Shown one piece after another: positions 1 to 13,300 of a DNA stretch of 64,000 nucleotides. The DNA is from Blastomussa wellsi. Lineage: Eukaryota; Cnidaria; Anthozoa; Scleractinia; Plerogyridae. Each line of letters starts with the position of its first letter. Within the stretch, counting starts at the first letter, position 1. The notes under the pieces are model-generated. The model did no database searches. It saw only the letters and a list, made by a program, of their open reading frames with translations, and was not told the origin of the DNA. Location: contig OX393561.1 in the NCBI GenBank assembly GCA_947652115.1, positions 22,455,388-22,519,387 of the forward strand, read 5' to 3'. The position numbers and the translations under genes were made by a program.

Positions 1-1094
1 ACAATCACTTTGAAATTTTGCATCGCGTTACGACAAACGTACCATTCGCCGTTTAAAGTACTATTAAACAAAAAACACAAAAATCGCACAAGATTGACAT
101 GAACGGTGCCCCTTCTAGTGGTACGAGATATACACGGATGCCGAATGACGTGCCTTAGAATTCACGCAGTTCAAATTATGTCCAAAAACCTGGGAACTGG
201 CTTCATATCCAACAAAAGGTAGTTGATTGTATTGTAACTGATAACCTTGTACTTTCCCTCGCCTAATTTTGCATATAGTTTCCGCCAAAACAAATTACCT
301 TCTGGCCCGTCTATTTTATGGAACGATATCAATTTATTTGTATCCTACCTTTATTGCAACATACTTCAACTTGCTTGAGGAGTTACATTTTTGCTTTTCT
401 GTCTACAGACTTACATAAACGCAATCTTCGGCACACTGCCTGGTAAGTGTACATAGCTTAACAATAATAAACCAAACTTTAACTCACGACTACAAAATAC
501 CAGTGACTTCCCGTCCCCAAAACCTGTGCTTTTACAGAATTCAGGGGAAGAAGTTGTTGATAACGCAGTGAATGCATTACCGCAAACAGGTGAATAGTGT
601 GAATATCAAACAAGATCAAATCACATGCAAGGTGTCATACTTGACTTTCCCACCAAACGCCCAGTTCCAAGGTCGTGTTTCCTGTGTTTATGGCGTGCCG
701 TACTTAATTGCAATTCGGTTCGACTGTATCACGACAGAAACACGACTCTGATTCAGACGCCGTGCCAGAGTCGAGACTAAATTCAAGAATTCCGGAATCC
801 ACGAAACAATTACATTAACTCCTAACAAAAATTAACATAATTTAATCTCATTTATCAATTTTTTTTGGTACGGCGGAAGCAGGAAGTTTGAATCGCTGCC
901 TTACCAGGGTCGTGTAGCACGGCAGAACACGTCCAGCGTACTGCCGTGCCAAACTTAATTCAAGATTTTAATTCAGGCGCCGTATTTCTGCCGTACCTTT
1001 GTCGAACTTAATTCCTGAATTGAGTTCACCACAGCAGAAACATGACGTCTAAACTGGGCTTAAGACTTACAAAAATATTCTTTACTAGTTACAG
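1..1094 (+). other. Upstream or intronic sequence of the kinase gene with local degenerate repeats
   Basis: No long ORF is present. Between about 660 and 1,060 a motif resembling CCGTGCC or CCGTACC near CTTAATTC recurs several times with drift, interleaved with variants of CAGAAACACGAC. This looks like a degenerate local repeat. A possible short exon at 409-442 is listed separately. The true 5' end of the kinase gene lies to the left of the window. Confidence 0.5.
409..442 (+). CDS. Possible 34-bp exon upstream of the first ectodomain exon
   Basis: A pyrimidine-rich acceptor (TTTTCTGTCTACAG) and a consensus donor (GTAAGTGT) bracket 34 bases, which read as 11 codons plus one base. The leftover G joins the GA that opens the next exon at 1,095 as a glycine codon, so the phase fits. 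It is too short to recognise by content, and a chance pair of splice sites is possible. Confidence 0.35.
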
Positions 1095-1326
1095 GAGACA
1101 ACAACTGTTATGAGGAAGGTTGGCACATCAGCCAAAGCCAATCAGGATGGACAAATTGCTCATTGGGACGATACATAAACGGTTTATGGAGGGAAAAAGA
1201 TGTTGATTTTCATAGCCCCGACGGCATTGAAAATATTAAGAGAGGGAGATGTTGTATTTCTCCACCCGAATATAATAATGACACACAAGTCTGTCAAAAA
1301 GTGGAGTGGAAGACATCATTAAACAG
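1095..1326 (+). CDS. RTK exon, Cys-rich A, copy 1
   Basis: The acceptor is TTACAG and the donor is AG|GTCAGT. It encodes about 77 residues including a GLWREKD motif and a GRCC pair followed by SPPEY. It pairs with exon 5901-6135, which differs by one codon in length. I do not recognise the domain by name. Confidence 0.85.
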
Positions 1327-4300
1327 GTCAGTCAAATTAGCCTTGTTATTTGATTCGCCATGTGATTTGTCCTGCACGTTTTACAACGACAAAATATGCG
1401 TAATTAAGCAGATCTCCGTTATCTACTTTAATAGGTACGCAGTGAATTATTTTTACTGGGTCTCGGATATCTGTTTTCTTTTTTTTTTTTCATTTGGCTA
1501 GAGCGCCTTGTGTACATTAGTATTAACTGATAATGAAATAAACCCAAAGTGAATGAGAAACACCCACTACAATGGATATCAACCTCATTATCGACAAATA
1601 TTTTTGCTTTTCAGAAACAACCAATGGGCTTCCTGTCCAAAAGGCTACTTTCTACGTGGCGTTTCCAGCTCAAGTGGTACTTTGCTGAACAATATCGAAC
1701 AGGCATTATGTTGCAGGCCTAGAAACTTCCATCACACAAACATGGATTGCTACATCGAAGGAGTTAGGACATCACTGGATAAGAAGGGTTGGAGTAAGTG
1801 TTGGCAGAATTTATACTTCGTGGTGGGTATGTACAAAGGAACCTGTGACCATCTTTACTGCATCGAGATGTTGAAATGCTGCAGGATGATGCCACCTGGT
1901 GCACATGGTGTAACGGGATTAGAAGGTACAACGACTTGAATGTGCATTAAAATGAAGAATATTTAAAAGTCAAGCGATTTTGCTTCGCGTCTCCTTTTCA
2001 ATTGTTATGTCGGGCATAACTACATGATGTTGGAACACAATATTTTAATACTGATTGGCAATCCGCAACGTCCTCCCCTCCCCAAAAAGCATTTTTCTAA
2101 GAGTAATCTTGTTAGCACACAGCGTTACTCTTCGTAAGTTCTACCACTCTATTTGCAGGTGATAATAAGAACAGATAACCACTTAAAATTTTCGCTTAAA
2201 AGGAGACGTTCCAAGATCACATCCAATGAGGATAATATTTTCAGCGATCAGAGAATGTCTAGTAACAAACGTTTGGTCGTATCTTTACTTTTTATTCTTG
2301 TTAAGCTGTTTCAATTTTCCATTTAGTATTTTTAGAGAAAAAGTGGACAATGTGTTCCTGTCTTGTTTGTAACTTTCTGATCCCAAAATGCAACTGATCT
2401 ACATGCCGGTCTAGATGGGAAGCCTCGCCGGCTATGAGAAACGAAAAGGGCTATGGGAACGAGAATGATCTAGACCGCGGTCAATATCGATTTAAGCCAA
2501 TCAAATTATTGAATTCGCTAGTTTCCAGTCCATGTAATACACGGCCATATAATGAGAGAAAATTAATAAGTTGAAAACTACAGAAATAGTTTTATTTGCC
2601 CTTATGTTTTCAGATCTGAAAGTCCTCGGCCATTGGCTTTTGTATTTCGATGACGAGATTGTAAGGTTAGTGACAATCTCCAACTCGTGGAGACAGATAA
2701 TGTCGAGTTTTATTATCGGTTTCTATCGATTTGTATTAAAAATAAGCTGTCATTACTTATTTCAGTTTTAACGGATTGTTAACCTTAACCGAAGGACGAT
2801 GCCCGAACAGTAGGGCTGTTGTTTTCGATCAATCGAATTCCTTCGCCAGTACACCAATAATATATCTTAACGGAAGGAGCTTTACTATTGCCTGTTGGAT
2901 AAAACAGACGAGGCAGTTGATCGACAAGGAAGAGGTAATTTATAGTGACTGGCAGGACCCATGGCAGTTTCTATTAAGCGCAATGAACAATAAGATTACA
3001 TTCCATCGTCACCAAGACAGCCCTTCCGAAGCATGGTGGTCTATGGAGAGCACCAGTGTTACCTTGGATACGTGGACTCACGTGGCCGTTACTTGGGATC
3101 ACGTGACTGGTTCAGTGTTTATCTTTGCTGATGGGAAAGAAATTGGGTACAAATCGTACAGCCCTGGAAACACGTTCTTTCAACCCACAGGTAGACCATA
3201 CCAGATTGGTAATGACGGTCACCCTGATAATCACCAGTTCCATGGATCAGTGATGGCTCTTTATGTCTTTGGCACGGCGCTGTCGCTGGATCAAATCAAT
3301 AAATTAAGAGGTAAGATCTAAGATACAATATATAATTAATGCATGTTACTGTGAAGTTTTCGTCTTCTTGTTTCCAATAACCGTTTTAGTTAGCTTGCTT
3401 TATTAGTGCTGTCGGGGGACTCGTATATTTTGTATTTTTCCCGCGCCATGTTATTTTCTTGGAAATGTATTCGCCGAGCTAAAAATTAACCGCTTTCCAT
3501 ACTCATCGCACTCGTGTTTCTTTCGATATTAATGACACCTGTACTATAAACGTGTCACATCTGAACGTAGTAATGGTCAGCCTAGATGGCCAATAATTTT
3601 TCGTAGCTCAATATTCTGGGAGATCATGGTTTCGAATCCCGGTTGTTAGATATTCAGATGTAATAGATCAAACACGAGAGACAGTGTTTCATCGGGATAT
3701 CCAAACACCGAGAAGAGAGTTGAAAATACGACGCGCAGCGGAGTATTTTTAATGAACTTCGAGGTGTTTGGATAGCCGATGAAACACTGTCTCTCGTGTT
3801 TGATATATCTTCTCAATCGAAACTAAAACTACGGTCAAAACGAAGAAATAAAATCGTAAAAATCTATGCTAATTAAGATCACATTTCCAAACCACGGTTA
3901 CGGTTCTGATTTCCTTTGTTTTAACGTGATGAATTATTAATGAGTTTGAGAATATTTTCTCCAGCACTTGTGTCATGATGAATATTTCGTCTTCAACAAC
4001 GTACCATCTTGGCTAACACTTTCGGGAATAGAATGTCGTTCAAAATTACGATGCGTCGATAAATTAGAAAACGTATCACGCAGGTAGTGGAAAGATAGAA
4101 AAAAAACATAACACGTTACACAGTTGCACGTCTAATGTCAACATGGTGAACTTGAAATCTAAGCTATTTTGTGCTCTTATTGTTGTCTCAGGCATTCCTG
4201 TTATTGTAAACTGGACCCAGAACGTAAAAGGAAGAATCGTTATTGTTGCATGGGAACCTCCCTTAGATGGTGCGTGTCCAATTGTCGGGTATACCTTATA

Positions 4301-7300
4301 CTACAGAAATGTGTTGTCACTCGAAAGGAAAGGCAAGTGGTACTCAGTTGCTGTGGGCAGAAATACAACTAGTTACACGCTTCGTGTCAGCTGTCCGGGA
4401 GCATATGACGTAGTCGTGACCTCGCGAAGTGAATTTAAGGAGAATCCCTTGAGCGAGAGCAAGATATGGAGCTTCAAGACAGGAGGTAATACTCAAGGAG
4501 TAAGGCGTTCAGGACAAGAGCTGTATAGCGTTAGCAAGTTTTGGCAAAGTGCTCTAAGGAATTTCTAACGGTTAACTCAACGGGGTATTTTGTGCTTTGA
4601 AAGCAGAATAGGGGTCTTGAAGGATGCAACTCTTACCTCGTTTTATCTGGGAAATGCCACCAGACAACAACAACAATATTTATATTACTTCTGGATTAAG
4701 TCTCAATTCCCAGACTCCGAAGGTAGTACTGCGCTAATCGAGGCGGGCCATGATAATCAGAGAGAAAAAAGGAAAAGGAAATACACACCAAAGAAAGCAA
4801 ATAGATAAAAATTAAGTTCGAAAACAGAGTAAGTGTACAGAAACAGCTATGTAATGAGAGGTAGTTATTTGGGCTCGTTCCATTCGACAAAATTTCCGGT
4901 TTGAATTTCCGAAATTTCCAGGTACCGAAAGGAACGGTATTTTCCACTTGAACGAACCGGTCGCGTCAAAATGGCGCGTTTGTAGTCCGACTCTTGCTTG
5001 TTACTCAACGATTTTAAAAGTTAACAGAAAATGTCCGCAGAACAACGAGGGAAGAGTAAACCCAGCGAGCTGCTTCAAAAGGAGAAGTAAACTTACCTTT
5101 ATGTAGAATTATTTTGAGCTCAATCGTTCGAAATATGGGCAGAAGAAACATACGAACTTCTCTCTCACAAATTGGACGAATACCCGAAATAAGGTTATTT
5201 GCCGCTGATATCGAAACATGTCAAGGGAATACTTTTTAGTCGCGTGAGACGAAGAAACATACACCACGATGGGTAAAAGCCTCTCGCACTCATCTTTTTT
5301 TGACTTTAGGGTCTTGACGAGAGTTTTATCCGGCAGCTTGAGAAACGAAACTGAGTGAGAAATGTTCAATGGAACAGAAAATTTCCGGAATTTCCAATTT
5401 TCCGGAAAAATGGACAACCTCGAGAGGTTGACCGCCATTTTCGAAATGAATTTCCGGAAATTTTCTGTTCCATTCGATTTTGAACCGGAATTTTCGGAAA
5501 TTTTAGTCGAATGGAACGCGCCCATTTTCTGTTATACATAATCGACGCATTTCCCTCCTTGTGTCACTCAAGTGACTTCCAATTCCAACAGGACCAGTTT
5601 ACCTATCGTGGCTGGATAAGGTCTTCGAGGCCTACAATCCCAGACAGGAGTAGATGGAACGTTTTACGTGGGTCACGTTGACCCCTTCCTCCACTTACAA
5701 TGTTGGCAAATTCTGTATTTTTGTAACTAAATAACAAAAATAACTAATTCTCAACATTGTTGGTGGGAAGCGGAGGGGACGAACTTGTACAGTGTCCTTA
5801 AATAATTGTCTGAGATCGTAGACGATGACAACATTCCACAGCAAGAAAGTGTTGTACTTTGTGTGCCAGTTGTAACTCTTTTGCGTTTTATTCGTTACAG
5901 GAGAAGGCGACTGCTATGATGTAGATTGGCGAGTCACCCTCAGCCAACCAGGATGGTCGAACTGCTCCTTTACAGGAAGTTATCTAACCGGTCTGTGGAG
6001 GGAGAAGGATGCCGTGTTCTCTTCAAGTGACGGAATTGACAACGTTAGAAAGGGCCGTTGTTGTATTCCTCCACAGGAATACGAAGATAGCACACCCATC
6101 TGCCAAACAGTTGACTGGAAAACCTCATTAAATAGGGAAGTTTAAGCGATTTGTAATAAGAATGGGCATGAGCGAATTCTCGAAGTGACGATGCCTTATG
6201 TGAAGAGGGTGTGGTGAATTTGAGAATCAACAACTCCAGTGCTGCTTTGCTCTGATTACCTAAGACACGTCGTCGTGTCTGTCGAGGACAGAGTGAAAAA
6301 CGAAAATAGGCAACTACTTCAGGATATAGTTTCAGCATAAAGTATGTGAATGTTATAGCGGAGCTCCACGGAGCACCATACTCATAGAGCCATGCAGTCC
6401 ATTTTTAATGGTCAAAATAGCTAGCGGCATGGCTCGCGGGCGCGTACGACGAAGAACGAGGTACGACGATATTTCACATTCGTGTAATGTCAATTGAGAG
6501 CTGTCAAAACAAGGTATTCTGTGACCAATATAATACTACCATAGCAGTCCCGGGCTCAGGTGTAGAGCTCATCGACATCTAATATACATTGAGTAGTCGG
6601 GTCTTTAACAATTCACCCAAAGCGCGAAAAATAACCGCTTCAATGTGTCCTCTCCCGGTTGGAGCCAATTTTTTTTGTTATTATTATGTTCTTGTTCTTG
6701 CTTGCTTTCCCGGATAAAATAAAATTTCTCAGGAAAGGCCGGGGTTCGAACCCACAACATTCTGAGGGAACTTCCGATCGCAAGACAAATGCCTACTAGA
6801 CAGAGCTAATGCCATGGGAAAAGTATGTTAATGTGTGAAGGAAATGTCATTTTCATTTTATTATATTTCTCCTTTTCTTACTTTGCTTTTATGCGAAATT
6901 ATTATAAAAAAATTATCTTAACCTAGCTCGATCACCACTTTGAGGCTTGGCTAAATATATATATATATTATCCTTTCTGTGTCACTTTGAAATCTAGAAT
7001 CAACCAATGGGCTACGTGTCCTGAGGGGTACTTTCTACAGGGTGTCTATCGCTCGAACGATATTTGGTTGCACAATCTGGAACAAGCATTATGTTGCAAG
7101 CCTAAAAACTTCAACGCTATTGACATGAGCGTGGACTGCTATGATGAAAATGTGAGGATTTTACTTGACCACAAAGGCTGGAGCAAGTGCGCGCGAGACT
7201 GGTACTACATGGTGGGCGTGTACAAAGGAAGCTGTGACAATCTGTACTGTATCGAGAATATCAAATGCTGCAGGATGCCGCCGCCAGGTACTTTCTCTTG

Positions 7301-10300
7301 AACTTTATTTTCAATATAAATATAAACACCTTTTCCCGTTCGGAAATCGTTAGAACTGAGTCTCAAACTACAAGTTGACGATAAATATTTTCTTTGCTAT
7401 TTTGTCTAGATATGATAGTTCTTGGTCATTGGTTGCTGGATGGTCGAGACAAGCTTATAAGGTCAGTGACTATCTATGAAGGACATCGTACTAACCATTC
7501 CACTACAAGCCTGAATTTTGTATGAGGGAATAATAAACGAGACACAACAGAGTTGAATATGGCTCATAATAAATGAGGGAGAATAGTCTAATTGTTTTAG
7601 TAGAACCCCTAAAGGATTGCATTAAAAAGCTAAAATTTCATACATTTGCAGCCAAAAACAAAGAAAAATCTTGCCTTCAAAAGCGAAGCGCCCGCAATCG
7701 TTTTCTATCGGCGAACAGAAATAACAGGAGAACCAATCAGATTCATGCATTTCCAATAAAAGAATACTAAGTTTCTACTAAAAGCGAGTAGAAAACAGTG
7801 GAAAAACTCCAACTAGTAGAACAAAGCTGAGTTTCTTCTAACTATAAATCATAACACGGCAAAACTGTGGGGTATCCATTAACACTGTATATTTTCTCGC
7901 ATATTTTTTTAATGATTTGCTCATCAGACTTTCTTCTTTTCTCATTTCAGATTCAGTGGTTCACCACACCATATCGAGGGACGGTGTCCTAGAAGTAAGG
8001 CTATCATTTTCAACAAAACAAATTCTTTCGCCATTACACCAATAATCAACCTGAGTAGTAGGAGTTTTACTATTCCCTGTTGGATAAAACAAACACGGTG
8101 GGACCTCCATCGGTTGGGGGCGATTTACGGTGACTGGCATTACCCGTGGCAGTTTCTATTAAGCACACGAAACAATAAGATCATATTTCATCGTCACCAA
8201 TGCGATAATGAAGAAGAATGGTGGTCGTTAGAAAGCTCCAATCTTACCTTAGACACGTGGACACACGTGGTTATTACCTGGGATGACGCGACACGGTCCG
8301 TGTTTATCTATGCTGATGGTAAAGAAATAGGGTACAGATCATATACCGCTGGGGCCACGTTCTATTCATCTACAGGGAAGTGGTACCAGATTGGTGACGA
8401 TGGTCATACGAGCAACCACCAGTTTCTTGGATCAGTGATGGATCTTTATGTCTTTGGTACGGCCCTGACACTTGATGAAATCAAAAGACTAAGAGGTATG
8501 CAGTCTGACTGTACTCTTTAACAAGTGACCCTAAAACAAAATAATTTAATTTGACTTATCATATGACTACACCGATGTTTCTAGGCGTTCCTGTTATCAA
8601 AAATAAGGCGAAGGTAGTACCAGGAGGAACCGTTGCCGTTAAATGGAAGCCACCTTTAGAAGGGCCGTGTCCAGTTGAAAACTACACCGTTTACTACAGA
8701 GAAGTGGCGTCATCGAACAAGTGGCACTCGGTTACCGTGAGTCGAGATCCACCCAGTTACACGCTTCACCTTAACTGTAGGAGTGAGTATGATTTAGTGG
8801 TCACTTCACTGAGTGGATATAAAGAGAGTTCTTTCAACGAAAGCAAGATATGGAACTTCAAAACCAGTGGGGGTGAGAATACCACTCTAACTGTAAACAG
8901 GATTTTTAAAAAGCGATTAAAAAGGGAGATAGCTTTTAAATAAGTAAGTGTTGGTTTCACCGACGTTACTCTTTGGATACTCCTTTTTTAAGATCTCACC
9001 TTAGAAATTCCCACATTATTACCATGTAAATTGCATGTAGAGACACATAATTCACGAATAGCAGGTTTTATAAGTAGCTTAATATAACTTTTAGATAACA
9101 TAGTATCACTTCACGTTTGTATATTATTATCCAACTGTGCTTCGTAGAGTAAAAATGACGCCCAAGACGAGTACAAATATCACGCGGTATTTGTACTCCA
9201 GAGAACCGGTTAGAAATTCGCCCACACGGACATAACAATTAAGCTTGTTGGACAATAAATATCTTATTAGACGTTTTTTTGTGTAGTATCGCTGATAATT
9301 TTTACTCGTTGTTTGTATTTTGACTTGCCCTACGGGCTCGTCAAAATATGGCACAACCCGTAAAATTACTCAGCGATACTACACAACAAAACGTCCGATA
9401 AGATATAGGTATTACAGTATCGTAGAAAAAAGTCTGTTTACGAGCCCCTTACAATGAAGTGAGTAGGAGTATCCAAATCTCCCGTGGTTGGGATATTAAT
9501 TCATCGCATGGCTACTTTCCTCCCCCAGCATTAAATTCGCCGTTACCCATTTATATACCCGGGTGGAGAGAAGTGTGTTGCCCAAAAGCAGAACCCAGTG
9601 CCTTGACCGGGACTTGCGCACTAACCATTAGGCAACCACGCCTTCCACGGTATTTTTACAAGTAATATTCTTAGGTGATGATTTCTACGCTAATTTACTC
9701 CAAGAGGAAACCTCTATGAAAGACCCTTAAAATTGTTTTCCTTCGCATCACATCTCATTTCAGGTGTTCCAGCATCACCAGTAATAACCAACAAAGAAAA
9801 AGAAACACTGACATGTGATGTCAACCTTACATGGAGCCCTTCAGATGACAATGGGTGCCCACTGACCATGTATTCTATATACTACCAACAGATTCAGCCA
9901 CAGCGCATAGGCATGATAGGGGATCCCTGGTACCGTGTCAACGTTACTAATGCCAGAAATACTAGCCTTACTATATCGTTAGCATGTGACAGGCAGTATA
10001 CGATAGAAATGTCCGCCTGGAATATGCTGGGACAGAGTGAAAGGTCAAGGCCATGGATAATACAAACAATTTCAGGTACCGTTGCAGGCGTTGTCTCTCG
10101 GTTGAAGCACATTCGCCGAGGATAACCTGGCGACTGGGTTAGAAAGCGGCGTAAGGTTGCAAACTAACCGAGCTATTTTAAATCGATTCTGATTCAGTAA
10201 AACAATTTATTTTGTCTGCTCCGAAAGTCGACAGTTGTATACCTTTGCGCGTTGGAGTCTTTGCTTGGTCTCGCCTCTCATTTCATTGGCTTTACGGCGA

Positions 10301-13300
10301 CAAGACTTGAGATTTGGAAGTATACTACCGCTTGCGAGAAAAACATCGCGTGGCCAGGGTAACATCTCTCATATATAGAAGAATCTCTCGGCTCTGTTTT
10401 AACTCGTGTCCAATTTAACCTTCTTTGTAGGTTCAGATAAAAGGAATGATGAAGAATACGAGAGTGGAAAGGGGCTTTCGGCACTACAATTTGCAGGCCT
10501 AATGGTTGGACTCGTGATCCTAATCATCGTCATCTTTATCGCGATAGTTTTGTTCAGACGAGAAGCACGGAGGAAAAGGCAACTTGTTCAGCGCTTGAGG
10601 CCTAGAAGGTTAATCAATATCGCCTTTTCATGACTCTCGAGTTGTGCATTCAATTATTTTTTTCTGGTTTACTTGTAATTAACTTTTTGGGATACGAAAG
10701 ACCACTGCAATTATTTATAGAAATTGAGTTGCTAAAGGAAGTTCGTGGTTTGAGTAACATTCACTATCAGTAACAGTAAAGGGCTCTTTCGACTAAATTA
10801 ACTGGGATCTCATCTCTATCAGATTTCGTAATAGACCCTTAGACGGCGAGGACATACATACAAAAAAAAGTTTATTTTATATATCTTCAATGCTAGTGGA
10901 CATATTCCATGCATATCAAGCCTCGCCGTTTCACCTGCTCCCATCTTTGTTGTTAGATCCAAATCTGCAATAATTCCTCTTCTGCGCTGGGAAGTTCTAC
11001 CCGCACAGGTTGTCTTTGAAGAAGAGATTGGTTGTGGTGAGTTTGGTAAAGTGTTCAAGGGCACGCTTAAGGAATCCCCTGGTATTGAAGTGTTTTACGA
11101 GCCCAGATCCCAGACTGTTGATTTCCAACAGGACCGAACTGTAGCAATCAAAGTTTTAGGAGGTAAGTAAGGATGTACTCACTCATTATGGTTACATAAT
11201 CTCAAATATAATATCAAGGTAAAAAGAAGCAAGCATCGGCTGGAATAGTACTCAAAAGGTTTGCCGAATCTTTGTGCTAGCAAAAGAGATGCACTCAAAC
11301 TGGAAGGTTGGTGGAGAGAGAGAAAAGGATAATCCACATAACTATATCCAAGATTATTTCCTGCATACGCGCCAAGCAATTATAATATTTTCCTGTGTAA
11401 AACACACAAAAATTTCTAAATAATTCTTTGTGTTTATATCGTAATTATTTCAGCATAAAAGTTACATAAAACGTAAATTAGTATAGAGCGGTTTCCAGTC
11501 GAGTGTCGAAAGTAATTAGCGAATTGCTTTGGTTTTGCATTACTACGTTTAGTGATTGGTTAAAAAATCTCACGTCACTTTTTCAGCCAATCAGAAGTAC
11601 ATCCCAAACCAATCGCGACTCGCAGGCGCACGTTTCCTCGCGTTTACTGGATTGTCATTTTATGATTGGTCAAAGTAATTACCTCTTGGTTCTACGACGC
11701 TCAATTGGAACTTACTCTAATAGCCAACGAAATTAGTCCATGGCTTTTAAGCGTCATTCAAAACAATATGTAATTTAACCAAAATGCAGTTTCGATCGTA
11801 TAAAATGCATCTACCAAACTCTAGATCCAATAATACTTCAAGTTGTGTTGTAATAGCCAAATTAGTCAGTAAGTCTGCCGGAGAAACGTCTGTACACAGC
11901 GTTGTAAGTTGCAATATTCTTGATATTGGTGACGTTTTCTTCTCTTAGAAAAGACGGACGAGGAAGCTAGAAACCAATTCCTAGAGGAAATTGAAACCAT
12001 GAAGGCGATTGGATCACACAAGAATGTTCTAAGCATGCTGGGTTGTTGGGTTAACTCAGATCCAATCTTTCTTGTATTGGAATATGTTCCGCACGGAGAT
12101 CTACTACACTGGTTGAAAAACAAGAGGTTACAGGTACAGGAAACCCCGGTTAGATCCAAAAAGGCATTGATAAAATACCCGGAAAGAACACGAGTGGTTC
12201 ACGTAGAACAAAGTAGAATATCATGATATTCAACTCTGAGAAGATCTAACTAGTTTGATAAACTTCTATCAATATTTTCATACACATATTTCACTGCAGC
12301 AGCTCTCGATCTTGTTTAAAAACTGTTGCAGTACTCCAGGAGGCAACGTTTCTCGATATGGTATATCAGTGGCGGATTTAGGGGGCCCGCTTCCCCCTTT
12401 TTGGAGAATAATTTCGGGGCCTCACCTTAATTTAAGGCCCGAATTCCCACCCCCTCTTAGAACGAAGTCTCGATCCGGCACTGTACATCACTTTGTTTTT
12501 ACAAAAAGAGATAATATTCCCCATAAGCTACGAACCCCCTAATATCCTCATGGGTGATTTTATTCTTATCGTCACATGCCAGTATGCATGCATCGTCCAA
12601 AGTTGTGCCTCATTTTTTATCCCTTCATGTAGAAAAGCAACCAAAAGAACTACGAGGACTCGGGCAATCTGACGCCGTCTCTGGCTTCAAATGAAGTGCA
12701 CGTTTCTATCGACAATGAATCAGAGGCACTGTTGCCGGGAAATGATGAGGGAATGAAGGAATTAATTACGTTTGAGAAGCCAATCATTGATCGTAAAAAA
12801 CGAGACTCGGCTAGTTGGTCTACGCTCGAGTTTGAAGCTGCTAACCAAAGAATCGCCGCTGTGGAAGCCAAAACTGAAGGGGAAGGACACGCTTTCAACC
12901 TCTACGAAAAGGAACCTACTTCCACTAGTCAAAATGGTTCCCATGGCAAGATACAAGAAGAAGAAGAAGATTTCTTGGCGAAGGATCTTCTTTCCTTTGC
13001 CTGGCAGATAGCGCGCGGAATGGTATGTTGCAAGATTCGAGGCAAGGTTGCGGTCTTATAGGGTCAGATCATACCCAAAAGTTTAGTTGAGGAGCCCAGG
13101 GGATGTGCACACCCCCTCCCACCACCCCCGATATGACCTGCGGCTTTATAATATAACTGGTACTCTGCAAAAAACCCGAGGGATTTATTGGTGGTTTTAG
13201 GTCATTCCTTAGTGGAACTGCTCCTCTTAGAAAAAACCTTGGATCTTCCCCTGTAACCCAGTTGCTGCTTCTTTAATTATGAAATGCAAAGTTACAATCG

